From NCBI GenBank assembly GCA_020636995.1, contig JACJWU010000001.1, positions 124,001-188,000 on the forward strand: a stretch of DNA of 64,000 nucleotides, written 5' to 3'. Both the position numbers and the translations under genes were made by a program. Shown here one piece after another: positions 42,504 through 52,502 of the stretch; positions within the stretch are counted from its first letter, which is position 1, and each line of letters opens with the position of its first letter. The notes beneath the pieces were generated by a model. The model was not told where the DNA came from, searched no databases, and saw only the letters and a list, made by a program, of their open reading frames with translations. This DNA comes from Actinomycetota bacterium. Lineage in GTDB: Bacteria; Actinomycetota; Actinomycetes; S36-B12; UBA10799.

Positions 42504-44966
42504 ATGGCTTCCCGCACGTCCACGCGCGCCTCGCGGCCGAGTTCCGGCCGTTCCTCGCGTTCGAAACCCCCGGCCAAGAAGTCCACCCGATCGGGCTCGA
42601 CGGCCAAGAAGTCCACGCGACGTGGTGGGGGATTCGCGGCCTTCCTGCGTGCGGTGATGCGGGCGCTGATCACGGCCTGGGTGAGCACGTCGCACTTCGT
42701 GGGTGGTGCCGTGCGCCGCGTCGGCCACGGAGCCAGGGATCTCGATCCGGCATTGCGCCGTGACGGCCTCGGGTTGCTGTACGCGCTGCTGGCCATCGTC
42801 GTCGGCGCAGTCGCGTGGTGGGGGGCGAGGGGCGGCGTGGAGCCGGCCGTCTCCTTCGTGGTCTCGGGCGCGGTCGGAGGACTCGATGTTCTCGTTCCGG
42901 TGTTCCTGGCATGGATGTCGTGGCGCACCCTGCGCCACCCCGATAAGAGGTTCAAAGCCAACCACCTCGTAGGCGGGTTGTTGGTGGTGTTCTCAGCTGC
43001 CGGTCTGCTGCACGTCATGCGTGGAGCCGCGCAGCCGATCGACGGTCAGGAGGCGATGCGCGCCGGGGGCGGCTGGGCCGGCTGGTTGGCGACGACTCCG
43101 TTCCTATCGCTGCTGGGTCCGGTGCTCACCGGGATCATCCTGTTCCTCGTGCTCGTGGCCGGGGTCCTGATGGCGACCGGCACATCCGTGGCCGACCTGC
43201 GTCGCCAGGCCGACGAGGTCAGGTCCGGGTCGGTCGGGACCTGGGTGAAGCAGCGGCTCGGTGGTGGCAAGGAGAAGTCCGAGCCGATCCCCGAGGATCT
43301 GGTGGGTGACGAGGCATTCGTGAGTCCCGTGGCGACCACGGCCGAGCCGGAGGAGGAGGCCACACAGCAGATCGACCTGACAGACGGTGTGCCCGTCGAC
43401 GAGGACCTCACGATGGAAGTCGATCCGGCGAAGATGCTGGAGGACTTCGACATCGCAGTGGCCGAGCAGTTGCTGTTGTCCGGGGATGTCGTGTACCGGC
43501 TGCCACCACTCGACCTGCTCAAGCCCGGACCACCGCACAAGGCTGCCACGGCCGCCAACGACCAGGTGGTCGCGGCCCTCACGGGGGTGCTCGAGCAGTT
43601 CGAGGTCGACGCCAGGGTGACCGGATTCAGTCGGGGCCCGACGGTCACGCGGTATGAGGTGGAACTCGGTCCGGCGGTCAAGGTCGAGCGGGTGACCGCC
43701 CTGAGCAAGAACATCTCGTATGCGGTCAAGAGCCCCGAGGTCCGCATCCTGTCGCCGATCCCGGGCAAGTCCGCGATCGGTATCGAGATCCCCAACACCG
43801 ACCGCGAGAACGTGAGCCTGTCAGACGTCCTGCGCAGTCGCGTGGCGCAATCCGACAGCCATCCCATGCTGATCGGCCTCGGCAAGGACGTCGAGGGTGG
43901 CTACGTGTGCGGCAACCTCGCGAAGATGCCGCATCTGCTGGTGGCCGGCGCGACCGGTGCCGGCAAGTCCGTGTGCATCAACACGCTGATCACTTCGGTC
44001 CTCAGCCGTGCCACTCCGGACGAGGTGCGCATGGTCCTCATCGACCCGAAGCGGGTGGAACTCAGCATCTACGAGGGCATCCCGCACCTGATCACCCCCA
44101 TCGTCACGGATCCCAAGAAGGCCGCCGACATCCTGCAGTGGGTGGTCAAGGAGATGGAGACGCGCTACGACGACCTCGCGGCGTTCGGATTCCGGCACAT
44201 CGACGACTTCAACAAGGCGGTGGCGGCCGGGACGGTGGTTCCGCCTCCGGGCACGGAGCGCACGCTCCAGCCGTACCCCTACCTGCTGATCATCGTCGAT
44301 GAGCTCGCCGACCTCATGATGGTCGCCCCCCGCGACGTGGAGGATGCGATCGTCCGGATCACGCAGTTGGCCCGCGCGGCCGGTATTCATCTGGTGCTCG
44401 CGACCCAGCGCCCGAGTGTGGACGTGGTCACCGGTCTGATCAAGGCCAATGTGCCGTCCAGGTTGGCATTCTCCACGTCGAGCCAGACCGACAGCCGGGT
44501 CATCCTGGACCAGCCGGGGGCCGAGAAGCTCATCGGCCAGGGCGACGGGCTGTTCCTGCCGATGGGTGCCAGCAAACCCATCCGGTTGCAGGGCGCGTTC
44601 GTCCCCGAGCATGAGATCCGCAGCGTTGTTGCGCACTGCAAAGCCCAGATGGCCCCGACCTACCGCGAGGACATCGCGCAGGCGCAGGGCTCGCGCGCCA
44701 TCATCGACGACGACATCGGCGATGACCTGGAGCTCGTGTGCCAGGCGGCCGAGTTGATCGTGAGCACACAGTTCGGCTCGACCTCGATGCTGCAGCGCAA
44801 ACTGCGGGTCGGGTTCGCGAAGGCGGGCCGCTTGATGGATCTGCTCGAAGTGCGTGGCGTGGTCGGTCCCAGCGAGGGCAGCAAGGCCCGCGAGGTGCTT
44901 GTGACTCCCGACGACCTGCCTGCGGTGATCGCGGACCTGCGCGGAGTGGGCGGCGGCCAGCCGTGA
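42504..44966 (+). CDS. ftsK: DNA translocase FtsK/SpoIIIE
   Basis: An 820-residue septal DNA pump that clears chromosomes from the closing septum. A basic Ser/Lys/Arg-rich N-terminus (about 45 residues) is followed by four membrane helices (to about residue 230), an acidic linker, and the RecA-like motor. Walker A GATGAGKS is at 482-489 and Walker B lies in LLIIVDELADLMM. The C-terminal gamma winged helix (STSMLQRKLRVGFAKAGRLM) reads KOPS-like signals. ATG 42504 is supported by the -10 hexamer. rimO overlaps its stop as GTGA. Confidence 0.96.
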   Translation: MASRTSTRASRPSSGRSSRSKPPAKKSTRSGSTAKKSTRRGGGFAAFLRAVMRALITAWVSTSHFVGGAVRRVGHGARDLDPALRRDGLGLLYALLAIVVGAVAWWGARGGVEPAVSFVVSGAVGGLDVLVPVFLAWMSWRTLRHPDKRFKANHLVGGLLVVFSAAGLLHVMRGAAQPIDGQEAMRAGGGWAGWLATTPFLSLLGPVLTGIILFLVLVAGVLMATGTSVADLRRQADEVRSGSVGTWVKQRLGGGKEKSEPIPEDLVGDEAFVSPVATTAEPEEEATQQIDLTDGVPVDEDLTMEVDPAKMLEDFDIAVAEQLLLSGDVVYRLPPLDLLKPGPPHKAATAANDQVVAALTGVLEQFEVDARVTGFSRGPTVTRYEVELGPAVKVERVTALSKNISYAVKSPEVRILSPIPGKSAIGIEIPNTDRENVSLSDVLRSRVAQSDSHPMLIGLGKDVEGGYVCGNLAKMPHLLVAGATGAGKSVCINTLITSVLSRATPDEVRMVLIDPKRVELSIYEGIPHLITPIVTDPKKAADILQWVVKEMETRYDDLAAFGFRHIDDFNKAVAAGTVVPPPGTERTLQPYPYLLIIVDELADLMMVAPRDVEDAIVRITQLARAAGIHLVLATQRPSVDVVTGLIKANVPSRLAFSTSSQTDSRVILDQPGAEKLIGQGDGLFLPMGASKPIRLQGAFVPEHEIRSVVAHCKAQMAPTYREDIAQAQGSRAIIDDDIGDDLELVCQAAELIVSTQFGSTSMLQRKLRVGFAKAGRLMDLLEVRGVVGPSEGSKAREVLVTPDDLPAVIADLRGVGGGQP

Positions 44967-46291
44967 CCCGGCCGTCGGTCGCCATCATCACCCTCGGTTG
45001 TGCCCGCAACGAAGTGGACTCCGAGGAATTGGCGGCCGACCTGGCCCGTGACGGGTGGGACCTGGTGCCGGATCCACAGGATGCCGACACCGTCCTGGTG
45101 AACACCTGCGGTTTCATCGAGGCCGCCAAGAGGGATTCGATCGACGTGGTCCTGGACGCAGCAGAACTCCCGGGGAAAGTTGTGGCGGTGGGGTGCATGG
45201 CTGAGCGCTACGGCGAGCAGTTGCAGGAGTCCCTGCCCGAGGCGGATGCGGTCCTGGGGTTCGACGCATACCGGGATCTGCCGAGGTCCCTGCGCAAAAT
45301 CCTGGCCGGTGAACACGTCCCGTCGCACACCCCCCACGATCGGCGACGGCTGCAACCCTCGGCGCCGGTCGACCGCTCTGCGGATCTCACAGTCCTGCCG
45401 GGACACATTGGGGTTCGCAGGCGACTGTCGGAGGGGGCGGTGGCCTCGGTGAAACTCGCATCCGGCTGCGACCGGCGGTGCACGTTCTGTGCGATCCCGT
45501 CGTTCCGGGGTGCGTTCGTCTCGCGACGCCCGACGGAGGTGATCGATGAGGTGGCGTGGTTGGTCGACCAAGGGGTTCTCGAGGTGAATCTGGTGAGCGA
45601 GAACTCCACGTCGTACGGCAAGGACCTCGGCGACCTGCGACTGCTGGAAAGCCTCCTGCTGGACCTCGCCGGTACCCCCGGGCTCGAGCGGGTCCGGGTG
45701 GCCTACCTGCAGCCCGCGGAGATGCGCCCGGACCTGGTGCGGATCATCGGCAGCACGGTAGGTGTGGCCCCGTACTTCGATCTGTCGTTCCAGCACGCGA
45801 GCCCCGAGGTCCTTCGCAGGATGCGGCGGTTCGGCGGTCGCGATGACTTCCTGGCGTTGATCGACCAGATCCGGGACGTGAACCCCGCGGCAGCCATCCG
45901 GTCCAACTTCATCGTGGGGTTCCCCGGTGAGACCCCGGCGGACGTCGATGTGCTCGTGGACTTCCTGAACCGGGCCCGGCTGGACGCGGTCGGCGTGTTC
46001 GGGTACTCCGACGAGGAGGGTACGCAAGCGGTGGACCTGCCCGAACACCTCGACGCGGACGAGATCGACGTTCGCGTCGACCTCGTGGCCGGAGTCGCCG
46101 ATGAGGTCATGGGCCAACGCGCGGCGCAGCGGGTGGGCGAATCCGTGCGGGTTCTCGTGGATGCCGGCAAGACGCAGTTCCAAGGACCGGAGGACGGCTC
46201 GACTCGCCTCGTGGGCAGCGCGGATGCGGCTGTGGTGGTGGCTCGTGTGGTGGATTCCGAAGGGGCGGATCTGGTAGCAGAGATCTCATGA
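44963..46291 (+). CDS. rimO: Ribosomal protein S12 methylthiotransferase RimO
   Basis: A 442-residue radical SAM methylthiotransferase that modifies an aspartate of ribosomal protein S12. The N-terminal UPF0004 domain (ITLGCARNEVDSEEL, VNTCGFIEAAKRDS, VGCMAERYG) holds the auxiliary cluster cysteines. The radical SAM cluster is CDRRCTFC (C169, C173, C176). A C-terminal TRAM domain follows. The SAKRDS-like segment and overall length separate it from MiaB, which is present elsewhere in the window. It overlaps ftsK (GTGA) and pgsA (ATGA). Confidence 0.94.
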   Translation: MTRPSVAIITLGCARNEVDSEELAADLARDGWDLVPDPQDADTVLVNTCGFIEAAKRDSIDVVLDAAELPGKVVAVGCMAERYGEQLQESLPEADAVLGFDAYRDLPRSLRKILAGEHVPSHTPHDRRRLQPSAPVDRSADLTVLPGHIGVRRRLSEGAVASVKLASGCDRRCTFCAIPSFRGAFVSRRPTEVIDEVAWLVDQGVLEVNLVSENSTSYGKDLGDLRLLESLLLDLAGTPGLERVRVAYLQPAEMRPDLVRIIGSTVGVAPYFDLSFQHASPEVLRRMRRFGGRDDFLALIDQIRDVNPAAAIRSNFIVGFPGETPADVDVLVDFLNRARLDAVGVFGYSDEEGTQAVDLPEHLDADEIDVRVDLVAGVADEVMGQRAAQRVGESVRVLVDAGKTQFQGPEDGSTRLVGSADAAVVVARVVDSEGADLVAEIS

Positions 46292-46938
46292 TGAGCGAAC
46301 AGCAGCGGCGTTGGGGCCGACCCGACCCGATGGCGGACCCGCCGAGTCCGTCACGGCTGTGGAACCTGCCCAACGGCCTGACGATGCTGCGGCTACTTCT
46401 GGTGCCGGTCTTCGGCTACCTGTTGCTGGTCGACTCCGGGCAGTCCGAGCGCTCCCGCTGGCTGGCGGCCCTGGTGTTCGTGGTGGCCAGTGCCACCGAC
46501 CTCGCCGACGGCGCGATCGCCCGCAAGCGCAACCTCGTGACAACGTTCGGCAAGGTGGCCGACCCGATCGCGGACAAGGCGCTCACAGGAGTCGCCCTGC
46601 TCGGCCTGAGTTGGCTCGGTGAACTGTCCTGGTGGGTCACGATCGTGATCCTGGGCCGCGAGATCACCATCACCCTGGCGAGGTTCTTCGTCATCCGGCA
46701 CGGAGTCATCCCGGCCAGTCGCGGGGGCAAGGCCAAGACCGTCACACAGATGCTGGCGATCCTGCTCTACATCATTCCCGTCGGCGGCTGGGTTGCGGAT
46801 GTTCGAGGATGGGTCATGCTTGTCGCCGTGGCCCTCACGGTGTTGACAGGTGTCGACTACCTGGTGCGGGCGGTGAACCTGCGGAGGAACAGTGAACGGA
46901 CCGCGATGAAGAAGGCACGACGTGCTGAGGGCGCCTGA
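46288..46938 (+). CDS. pgsA: CDP-diacylglycerol-glycerol-3-phosphate 3-phosphatidyltransferase
   Basis: A 216-residue membrane enzyme of the CDP-alcohol phosphatidyltransferase family that makes phosphatidylglycerophosphate. The catalytic motif is seen as DLADGAIARKRNLVTTFGKV followed by ADPIADK. About five membrane helices follow an N-terminal tail of about 30 residues. The assignment as PgsA rests on position in the conserved rimO-pgsA-pncC-clgR order; other alcohols cannot be excluded from the motif alone. The ATG overlaps the rimO stop. Confidence 0.9.
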   Translation: MMSEQQRRWGRPDPMADPPSPSRLWNLPNGLTMLRLLLVPVFGYLLLVDSGQSERSRWLAALVFVVASATDLADGAIARKRNLVTTFGKVADPIADKALTGVALLGLSWLGELSWWVTIVILGREITITLARFFVIRHGVIPASRGGKAKTVTQMLAILLYIIPVGGWVADVRGWVMLVAVALTVLTGVDYLVRAVNLRRNSERTAMKKARRAEGA

Positions 46939-47410
46939 GTTGCTCGCGGTCCTCAAGACGCGTGGCGAGACCGTGGCCACCGTGGAGTCTCTGACCGGTG
47001 GTCTGTTGTGCGCGTCGTTGACCGATGTCCCCGGCGCCTCGCAGGTTGTGCGGGGTGGGGTGGTGGCCTACACACTCGACGCCAAGCGTGATGTCGTGGC
47101 CGTCGATCCGGACATCCTGCGTGAGCACGGTGCAGTGTCCGCGCAGGCCGCGACCGCGTTGGCAGACCGGATCCTGGCGATCTTCGGCTCGACATGGGCG
47201 GTGAGCACCACGGGTGTGGCAGGGCCGGCCGAGCAGGAGGGCAAACCCGCCGGGACGGTGTTCATCGGCCTGGCAGGACCCCACCGCGAGGTCCTTGCGC
47301 TGCACCTCGAGGGCGACCGCTACGACGTCCGGCATCAGACGTGCGAGGCCGCTGTGGAACTTCTTCTCCGTGCTGTGGAATACGAACGGGAGGCTGTTTC
47401 GTTGGAGTAA
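46922..47410 (+). CDS. pncC: Nicotinamide-nucleotide amidohydrolase PncC (CinA C-terminal domain)
   Basis: A 162-residue stand-alone CinA C-terminal domain that deamidates NMN to nicotinate mononucleotide in NAD recycling. ATVESLTGGLLCASLTDVPG, GGVVAYTLDAKRDVV and STTGVAGPAEQEGKPAGTVF are the conserved segments. GTG 46922 overlaps pgsA by 17 bases. In actinobacteria this gene often appears as cinA between pgsA and clgR. Confidence 0.93.
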   Translation: MLRAPELLAVLKTRGETVATVESLTGGLLCASLTDVPGASQVVRGGVVAYTLDAKRDVVAVDPDILREHGAVSAQAATALADRILAIFGSTWAVSTTGVAGPAEQEGKPAGTVFIGLAGPHREVLALHLEGDRYDVRHQTCEAAVELLLRAVEYEREAVSLE

Positions 47411-47489
47411 ATGTGTCGTTAACAGTGCCTGTGTGCAGGTGCTGATGTCACAGGCATCGATTACAGTCGAGCCAACGAAAGGAGGAGAG

Positions 47490-47729
47490 ATGGTCGTACT
47501 GCGACAGATCGTGGGCGATGAGTTGCGCCGGCGGCGCATGGATCAGGGCAGGACTCTGCGCGATGTATCGACGTCCGCGCGCGTATCCCTCGGCTATCTC
47601 TCCGAGGTCGAGCGTGGGCAGAAGGAGGCATCCAGCGAACTGCTGGCAGCCATCTGCGGAGCGCTGGAAGTTCCGTTGAGCGAGGTCATGCGCTCGGTCA
47701 GCGACAACGCTGCCCGCGCCGGCAACTGA
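47490..47729 (+). CDS. clgR: XRE-family transcriptional regulator, ClgR type
   Basis: A 79-residue helix-turn-helix protein (LRQIVGDELRRRRMDQGRTL, then RDVSTSARVSLGYLSEVERG). It matches ClgR/PopR regulators that activate clp protease and other stress genes in actinobacteria. It is shorter than some ClgR proteins, which have a degradable C-terminal tail; here the end is SVSDNAARAGN. The position after pgsA-pncC is the family's usual one. ATG 47490 follows AAAGGAGGAGA. A -10-like TACAGT lies at 47462-47467. The stop is adjacent to the convergent lhr stop. Confidence 0.9.
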   Translation: MVVLRQIVGDELRRRRMDQGRTLRDVSTSARVSLGYLSEVERGQKEASSELLAAICGALEVPLSEVMRSVSDNAARAGN

Positions 47730-50700
47730 TCATCGCAAGCCTGACGGTGTGAGGCGGAAGCCCGCCTCGACCAGGTTGTCCCGCCACACGGACGTGAACA
47801 CGTCATCGCCATTGATCTTCTTGATCAGTGCCCGGGTCCGCCGGCTTGTCAGTTGCTCGCGCAGTGTGTGCCAGGCGTGCGCCTGGGGCTGGCCCCATAC
47901 CAGCAGCGACCGGGCTGTGGCGTCGACGTAGAACTGTGGTCCATCCTCTGCCAGCAGCACGAGTGCCCCCGCCTTGCGCATCGGCCGCGTGCCGGGCACC
48001 TCCGGCCACGCGACGGTGACTCCCAGCGGATTGGCCGGATCCGTGGCGGCCAGCAGGACGGGTTGCGTGGATCGGGACTGGCGCAACTGCTCCAAGGCCG
48101 CCGGTGTCGCGAACTGGGCCCCGCCCAGGCCCTGCACGGCATAGACCTGCTGACAGCGTCCCGCATCGTCGAGGCGACGCAGCACGGAGAACAAGGCGTG
48201 GAATCCGCCCGGTATGCGTTCGCCGCCGACGGCGGTGCGGTCCACCACCCCGTACCGCCGCAGAAGCGTCTCAGCCCACAGCACGCCGCGATCGGGTGCC
48301 CCCGGCCGGTGGATGGCAGACCATCGTCCCGGCATGGGCAAGGTGCGCGCTCGCCGGTTGCGATGTGGTCGGGTGCCGCCCCGCTGTCTGCGCAGCGGCT
48401 CCAGCGAGTCGTTGGTCACCATCGACCGCCACACCAGCCCCCACAGGCCGGCCTCCAGAGAATCCGCACCCAGGTCTGGCAGTCGCGAACAGATGTCGCG
48501 GAAGAACCATCCGCCGCCGCCGCCGATGACGGCCCAGATCGCCTCTTCATCGTCGCTGAGATCGTCGGTGTCGGGCGTCGGTAGCAGATCCTCCTGCCCG
48601 GCCGGGACGAAAGTGATCAGCGCATCCCTGGCCCCGAGGCGGCCGGCCCCGCACCAGGTCAGTTCACCGGCGGCAGTGGCCTGGTCGAGCATGTGCGGCG
48701 CAAAGTCGCTGACCCGCAGCGGGAGCACGTCCTGTTCCCATACGGTGGCGGCCGCCACGTAGCCCGCGAGTCGCTCCACCGCGCCCATCAAGCCCGCAGT
48801 GCCGCGGCCCGGCGAACCCAGGGCGTGCCAGCGGGGCAGGAACGTGCACAACCGCTCCACCGGCACCGGTTCCTGCGCCCCGCGCAGGATGGCGGCAGCG
48901 CGCCGCCGTATCCGCTGCAGGACCTCGGGTTCGACCCACTGGCCTTCCGTGCGGGTGGCGCTGAAGCGTCCCCAGCGCAACTGCCCGCGCTCCTGACGCT
49001 GGCGCAGCAACTGCTCGACGAGCGCCAGGCCGAGTCCGAGGTGGTCGGAGACGTCCCGGGAACTGAAGGGTCCATGCGTACGTGCGTACCGGCTGATCAG
49101 GTCGCCCACCGGATCGGCGACGGGCTCGGTGAACGCCAGCGGAACCTCCGGCGGCAGGACCACCCCGAGCGCGTCGCGCAGCCGGGGGAGGTCCTCCACG
49201 GCGGCCAGAACCTGCGCACCGCGCACCCGGACGGTGAATGCGCGACGGGTCCGGACGGCGGTGGTCACCAACTCCGGGTCGATCTGCCTGCTCGCGAGGT
49301 CGTCATCGCTCTGAAAACCGACTTCGCGCAGGAGGTCGGTCAGCCGGTCCACCGATGTGACCCGACCGACGGCACGCCACTGCAGTTCGTCCTCGACCGC
49401 GTCGATCGCCTCCTGCGGGATGATCGAGCGCAGGTCGGCGTCGGACAGGAGGTCGGCCAGCAGCGCATGATCGAGCTCCAATGCCGACGCCTGCTGTCCC
49501 ACGGGGTTGTCCGCCTCGTACATGAACACCGAGATGTAGGAGAACATCTGGGACGCAGCCATGGGACTGGCCGTTGCGGTCTCCACGGTCTCCATGCCGA
49601 TCAGACCGTCGCGCAGCCCGGACAGCACCTGCCGCAGGGCGGGCACGTCGTACACATCGTCCAGGCACTCCCGGACCGCTTCGAGCACCATCGGAAAACT
49701 CGGGTAGTCAGCGGCCACGGACAGCAGTTGCGCTGAACGTTGGCGTTGCTGCCACAACGGTGTGCGTCGGCCCGGGGCGTTGCGGGTGAGCAGCAGGGCA
49801 CGACTGGAGCACTCGCGGAACTTCGCCGCGAAGATGGCACTGCGGGTGATCTCGCGGGTCAGCAGCGAGGTGACGTCGTCGGGGTCCACCAGCAGCGCGT
49901 CGTACAACGCGTCCCACCAGCCCTGGTCCTGATCGGTGTCCAGCAGTCGCAGGACCAGTCCGTCGTCGGTGGCCATGACGTCGGCATCGACGCCCAGGCG
50001 TGCGGTCAATTCAGCGGAGACAAGCAGAGCCCACGGAGCGGTCACCCGAGCCCCCCAGGGCGCATGCACCACCATGCGCCAGTCGCCGATCTCGTCGCGG
50101 AACCGTTCGACCACGACCCGCCGGTCGGTGGGCAGGACCCCGGTGGCCGCGAGTTGCTCGGTCAGGTACGAGACCAGGTTGTCGCGGGCGAATCCGCCCA
50201 GATCCGAACCGACGTGATCGGGCAGCCGCTTGCCGGCCGTCTCCGCCTGCCGCAGGTACGCGCCGATGGCCTCACCCATTTCGAATGATCGCCCTTGGGC
50301 GTCGGCGTGCCAGAAGGGCAACTTGCCGGGCCGACCAGGGGCCGGGGTGACCAGTACCCGGTCATGGGTGATCTCCTCGATCCGCCACGACGACGCCCCC
50401 AGCGAGATCACGTCGCCCACCCGCGACTCGTAGACCATCTCCTCATCGAGTTCGCCGACCCGGGAGTCCTTTGTGCCGACGATGAAGACCGGGAACAGGC
50501 CGCGGTCGGGGATCGTGCCACCTGAGATGACCGCGGTGCGCTGCGCGCCCTGCCGGGCGGTGAGCATGCCCGACGTGCGGTCCCACACCACACGTGGACG
50601 CAGTTGGGCGAAGTCGTCCGAGGGGTAGCGCCCGCTGAGCATGTCCAATACCGCTTCGAACGCCGAGCGTGGCAGATGTCTGTACCCGGAGGCGCTGGTG

Positions 50701-52073
50701 ACCACGTCGAAGAGCTCGTCGGTGTGCCAGTCGGCCATGGCCACCATCGCCACGATCTGCTGGCTGAGCACATCGAGGGGGTGTCGAGGCACGCGGGTGG
50801 CTTCGATACGTCCCGCGCGCATCTGCTGAACGGCGACGGTGGTGGCCAGCAGGTCGGCGCGGTGGGTGGGGAAGAACACCCCCTTGCTCACCGCGTCCAG
50901 GCGGTGCCCCGCGCGGCCGAGTCGCTGCAGTCCCGACGCGCTGGAGGGTGGACAACCCACCTGCACCATCAGGTCGATGCTGCCCATGTCGATGCCGAGT
51001 TCCAGGCTGCTCGTGGCGACGACCGCGGGCAGCCGACCGGCTTTGAGCGCGTCCTCGATCAGGGCGCGCTCGGACTTGCTCACCGAACCGTGGTGGGCCC
51101 GTGCCACGACCTGTTCGGAACCGCGGGCGGTCCCGGCCATGGCCATCATCTCGGCGGGGAAGGCATCGTCGGCGGGCTCGTCGGCGGCGAGCTCATTGAG
51201 TCGGCTCGACAGCCGTTCGCACACCCGCCGGGAGTTGGTGAAGACGATGGTCGAGGTGTGCTCCTCGATCAGGCGCAGAACCGAGGACTCGACCGCGGGC
51301 CAAATGGAGGCGCGGCGCGGGCCACCGTCCTCGGGTTCGTCGAACGTCGTCATGTCCGGCAGGGGCACGGCCAGTTGCAGGTCCATGGCTTTGGTGGTCG
51401 GGGGCTGGACGATCCGCACGTCGTGGCCGGCGTGCAGGTACTCGGCCACGGCGTCGACCGGCGTGATGGTTGCCGACAGTCCGATGCGCTGTGCCGGGTG
51501 TGCTGTGAGCAGGTCCAGTCGCGCCAGCGACAGGCTCAAATGGGAACCCCGTTTCGTGCCCGCCACCGAGTGGATCTCGTCGATGATGACGGTCTCGACA
51601 TCGGCGAGGAACGCGCCGGCCCGGGAGGTGAGCAGCAGGAAGAGGCTCTCGGGGGTGGTGATCAGGATGTCCGGTGGGGTTCGTGCCATCCGTTGCCGTT
51701 CCGCGGCCGGTGTGTCCGCGGTCCGGATGGCGGTGCGGATCACCGGCGGCGTCTGTCCCGCACCGCGGGCAGCGCGCTCGATGCCGGCAAGCGGGGCGCG
51801 CAGGTTGCGCTCCACGTCGCTGGCCAGCGCCCGCAAGGGTGAGATGTAGAGGACTCGGCAGCCATGACCCGGCTGGGTGACGAGCCGATCGAGTGCCCAC
51901 AGGAAGGCCGCCAGGGTCTTGCCGGAACCGGTGGGGGAGACCACGAGGGTGTCCGCGCCGGAGCCGATCGCCTGCCACGCCTGTTCCTGAACCTGGGTCG
52001 GGGCCGCGAATGCCTCGGAGAACCACGCACGCGTGGCGGCACCCATCTGGGGACGGTCTGGCACATCGTTCAT
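47730..52073 (-). CDS. lhr: Large ATP-dependent helicase Lhr
   Basis: A 1447-residue superfamily 2 DNA/RNA helicase of the long Lhr type. Motif I is SPTGSGKTLAAF near residue 45, motif II DEIH in VIIDEIHSVAGTKRGSH, and the second RecA domain contains HHGSVSKSERALIEDALKAG and SSLELGIDMGSIDLMVQVG. The Lhr winged-helix and beta-barrel domains follow, then a long C-terminal domain of about 600 residues. Family members act in DNA repair; mycobacterial Lhr is damage-inducible. ATG 52073 begins MNDVPDRPQMGAATRAWF; an in-frame extension to 52151 has no support. No LexA box was found. Confidence 0.93.
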   Translation of the reverse strand: MNDVPDRPQMGAATRAWFSEAFAAPTQVQEQAWQAIGSGADTLVVSPTGSGKTLAAFLWALDRLVTQPGHGCRVLYISPLRALASDVERNLRAPLAGIERAARGAGQTPPVIRTAIRTADTPAAERQRMARTPPDILITTPESLFLLLTSRAGAFLADVETVIIDEIHSVAGTKRGSHLSLSLARLDLLTAHPAQRIGLSATITPVDAVAEYLHAGHDVRIVQPPTTKAMDLQLAVPLPDMTTFDEPEDGGPRRASIWPAVESSVLRLIEEHTSTIVFTNSRRVCERLSSRLNELAADEPADDAFPAEMMAMAGTARGSEQVVARAHHGSVSKSERALIEDALKAGRLPAVVATSSLELGIDMGSIDLMVQVGCPPSSASGLQRLGRAGHRLDAVSKGVFFPTHRADLLATTVAVQQMRAGRIEATRVPRHPLDVLSQQIVAMVAMADWHTDELFDVVTSASGYRHLPRSAFEAVLDMLSGRYPSDDFAQLRPRVVWDRTSGMLTARQGAQRTAVISGGTIPDRGLFPVFIVGTKDSRVGELDEEMVYESRVGDVISLGASSWRIEEITHDRVLVTPAPGRPGKLPFWHADAQGRSFEMGEAIGAYLRQAETAGKRLPDHVGSDLGGFARDNLVSYLTEQLAATGVLPTDRRVVVERFRDEIGDWRMVVHAPWGARVTAPWALLVSAELTARLGVDADVMATDDGLVLRLLDTDQDQGWWDALYDALLVDPDDVTSLLTREITRSAIFAAKFRECSSRALLLTRNAPGRRTPLWQQRQRSAQLLSVAADYPSFPMVLEAVRECLDDVYDVPALRQVLSGLRDGLIGMETVETATASPMAASQMFSYISVFMYEADNPVGQQASALELDHALLADLLSDADLRSIIPQEAIDAVEDELQWRAVGRVTSVDRLTDLLREVGFQSDDDLASRQIDPELVTTAVRTRRAFTVRVRGAQVLAAVEDLPRLRDALGVVLPPEVPLAFTEPVADPVGDLISRYARTHGPFSSRDVSDHLGLGLALVEQLLRQRQERGQLRWGRFSATRTEGQWVEPEVLQRIRRRAAAILRGAQEPVPVERLCTFLPRWHALGSPGRGTAGLMGAVERLAGYVAAATVWEQDVLPLRVSDFAPHMLDQATAAGELTWCGAGRLGARDALITFVPAGQEDLLPTPDTDDLSDDEEAIWAVIGGGGGWFFRDICSRLPDLGADSLEAGLWGLVWRSMVTNDSLEPLRRQRGGTRPHRNRRARTLPMPGRWSAIHRPGAPDRGVLWAETLLRRYGVVDRTAVGGERIPGGFHALFSVLRRLDDAGRCQQVYAVQGLGGAQFATPAALEQLRQSRSTQPVLLAATDPANPLGVTVAWPEVPGTRPMRKAGALVLLAEDGPQFYVDATARSLLVWGQPQAHAWHTLREQLTSRRTRALIKKINGDDVFTSVWRDNLVEAGFRLTPSGLR

Positions 52074-52158
52074 TGTGCACCGGCCCGCGACATCGGCATC
52101 AGCGGTCGCACGGCTGCCGGGGGCAGTCGGCCCGGTCACCTGCTGGCACACTGTCGGG

Positions 52159-52353
52159 GTGCGGTTGACGGAGTTCTGGGCCCGGATGGAACAGGTGCTG
52201 GGTGCGGGGTACTACGCATCGTGGGCGCACGATCACGTTCTGGGCGAACTCGCCGGCCGCACAGTCGAGCAGGCGTTGCGCGATGGCGAGGATGCGAAAG
52301 CGGTCTGGCGGGCCGTCGTCGCCAATCTCGGATTGCCACCCACGTATCGCTGA
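52159..52353 (+). CDS. DUF3046 protein
   Basis: A 64-residue protein of unknown function (VRLTEFWARMEQVLGAGYYA, GRTVEQALRDGEDAKAVWRA), the DUF3046 family that regularly precedes recA in actinobacteria. It is probably a small soluble helical protein. GTG 52159 matches the family start. Divergent from lhr. Confidence 0.9.
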   Translation: MRLTEFWARMEQVLGAGYYASWAHDHVLGELAGRTVEQALRDGEDAKAVWRAVVANLGLPPTYR

Positions 52354-52377
52354 TCGTCGGCGTGTCGTTGTGGCAAC

Positions 52378-52393
52378 TCGAACAGGCGTTCGT
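52378..52393. promoter_or_regulatory. LexA (SOS) box upstream of recA
   Basis: TCGAACAGGCGTTCGT matches the actinobacterial SOS operator TCGAAC-N4-GTTCGA at 15 of 16 specified or free positions. It lies about 110 bases before the recA ATG, with a -10-like TAGCGT downstream at 52447-52452. Confidence 0.85.
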
Positions 52394-52502
52394 TACTGTT
52401 GTCCACAGGTCGGGCGCGGCTGGCCCTCAATGTCGCACCGCCTGGGTAGCGTCGCAGACGTAGCCCACGCAACAGCGGCACACAGCGGAAGGAACCACCG
52501 AG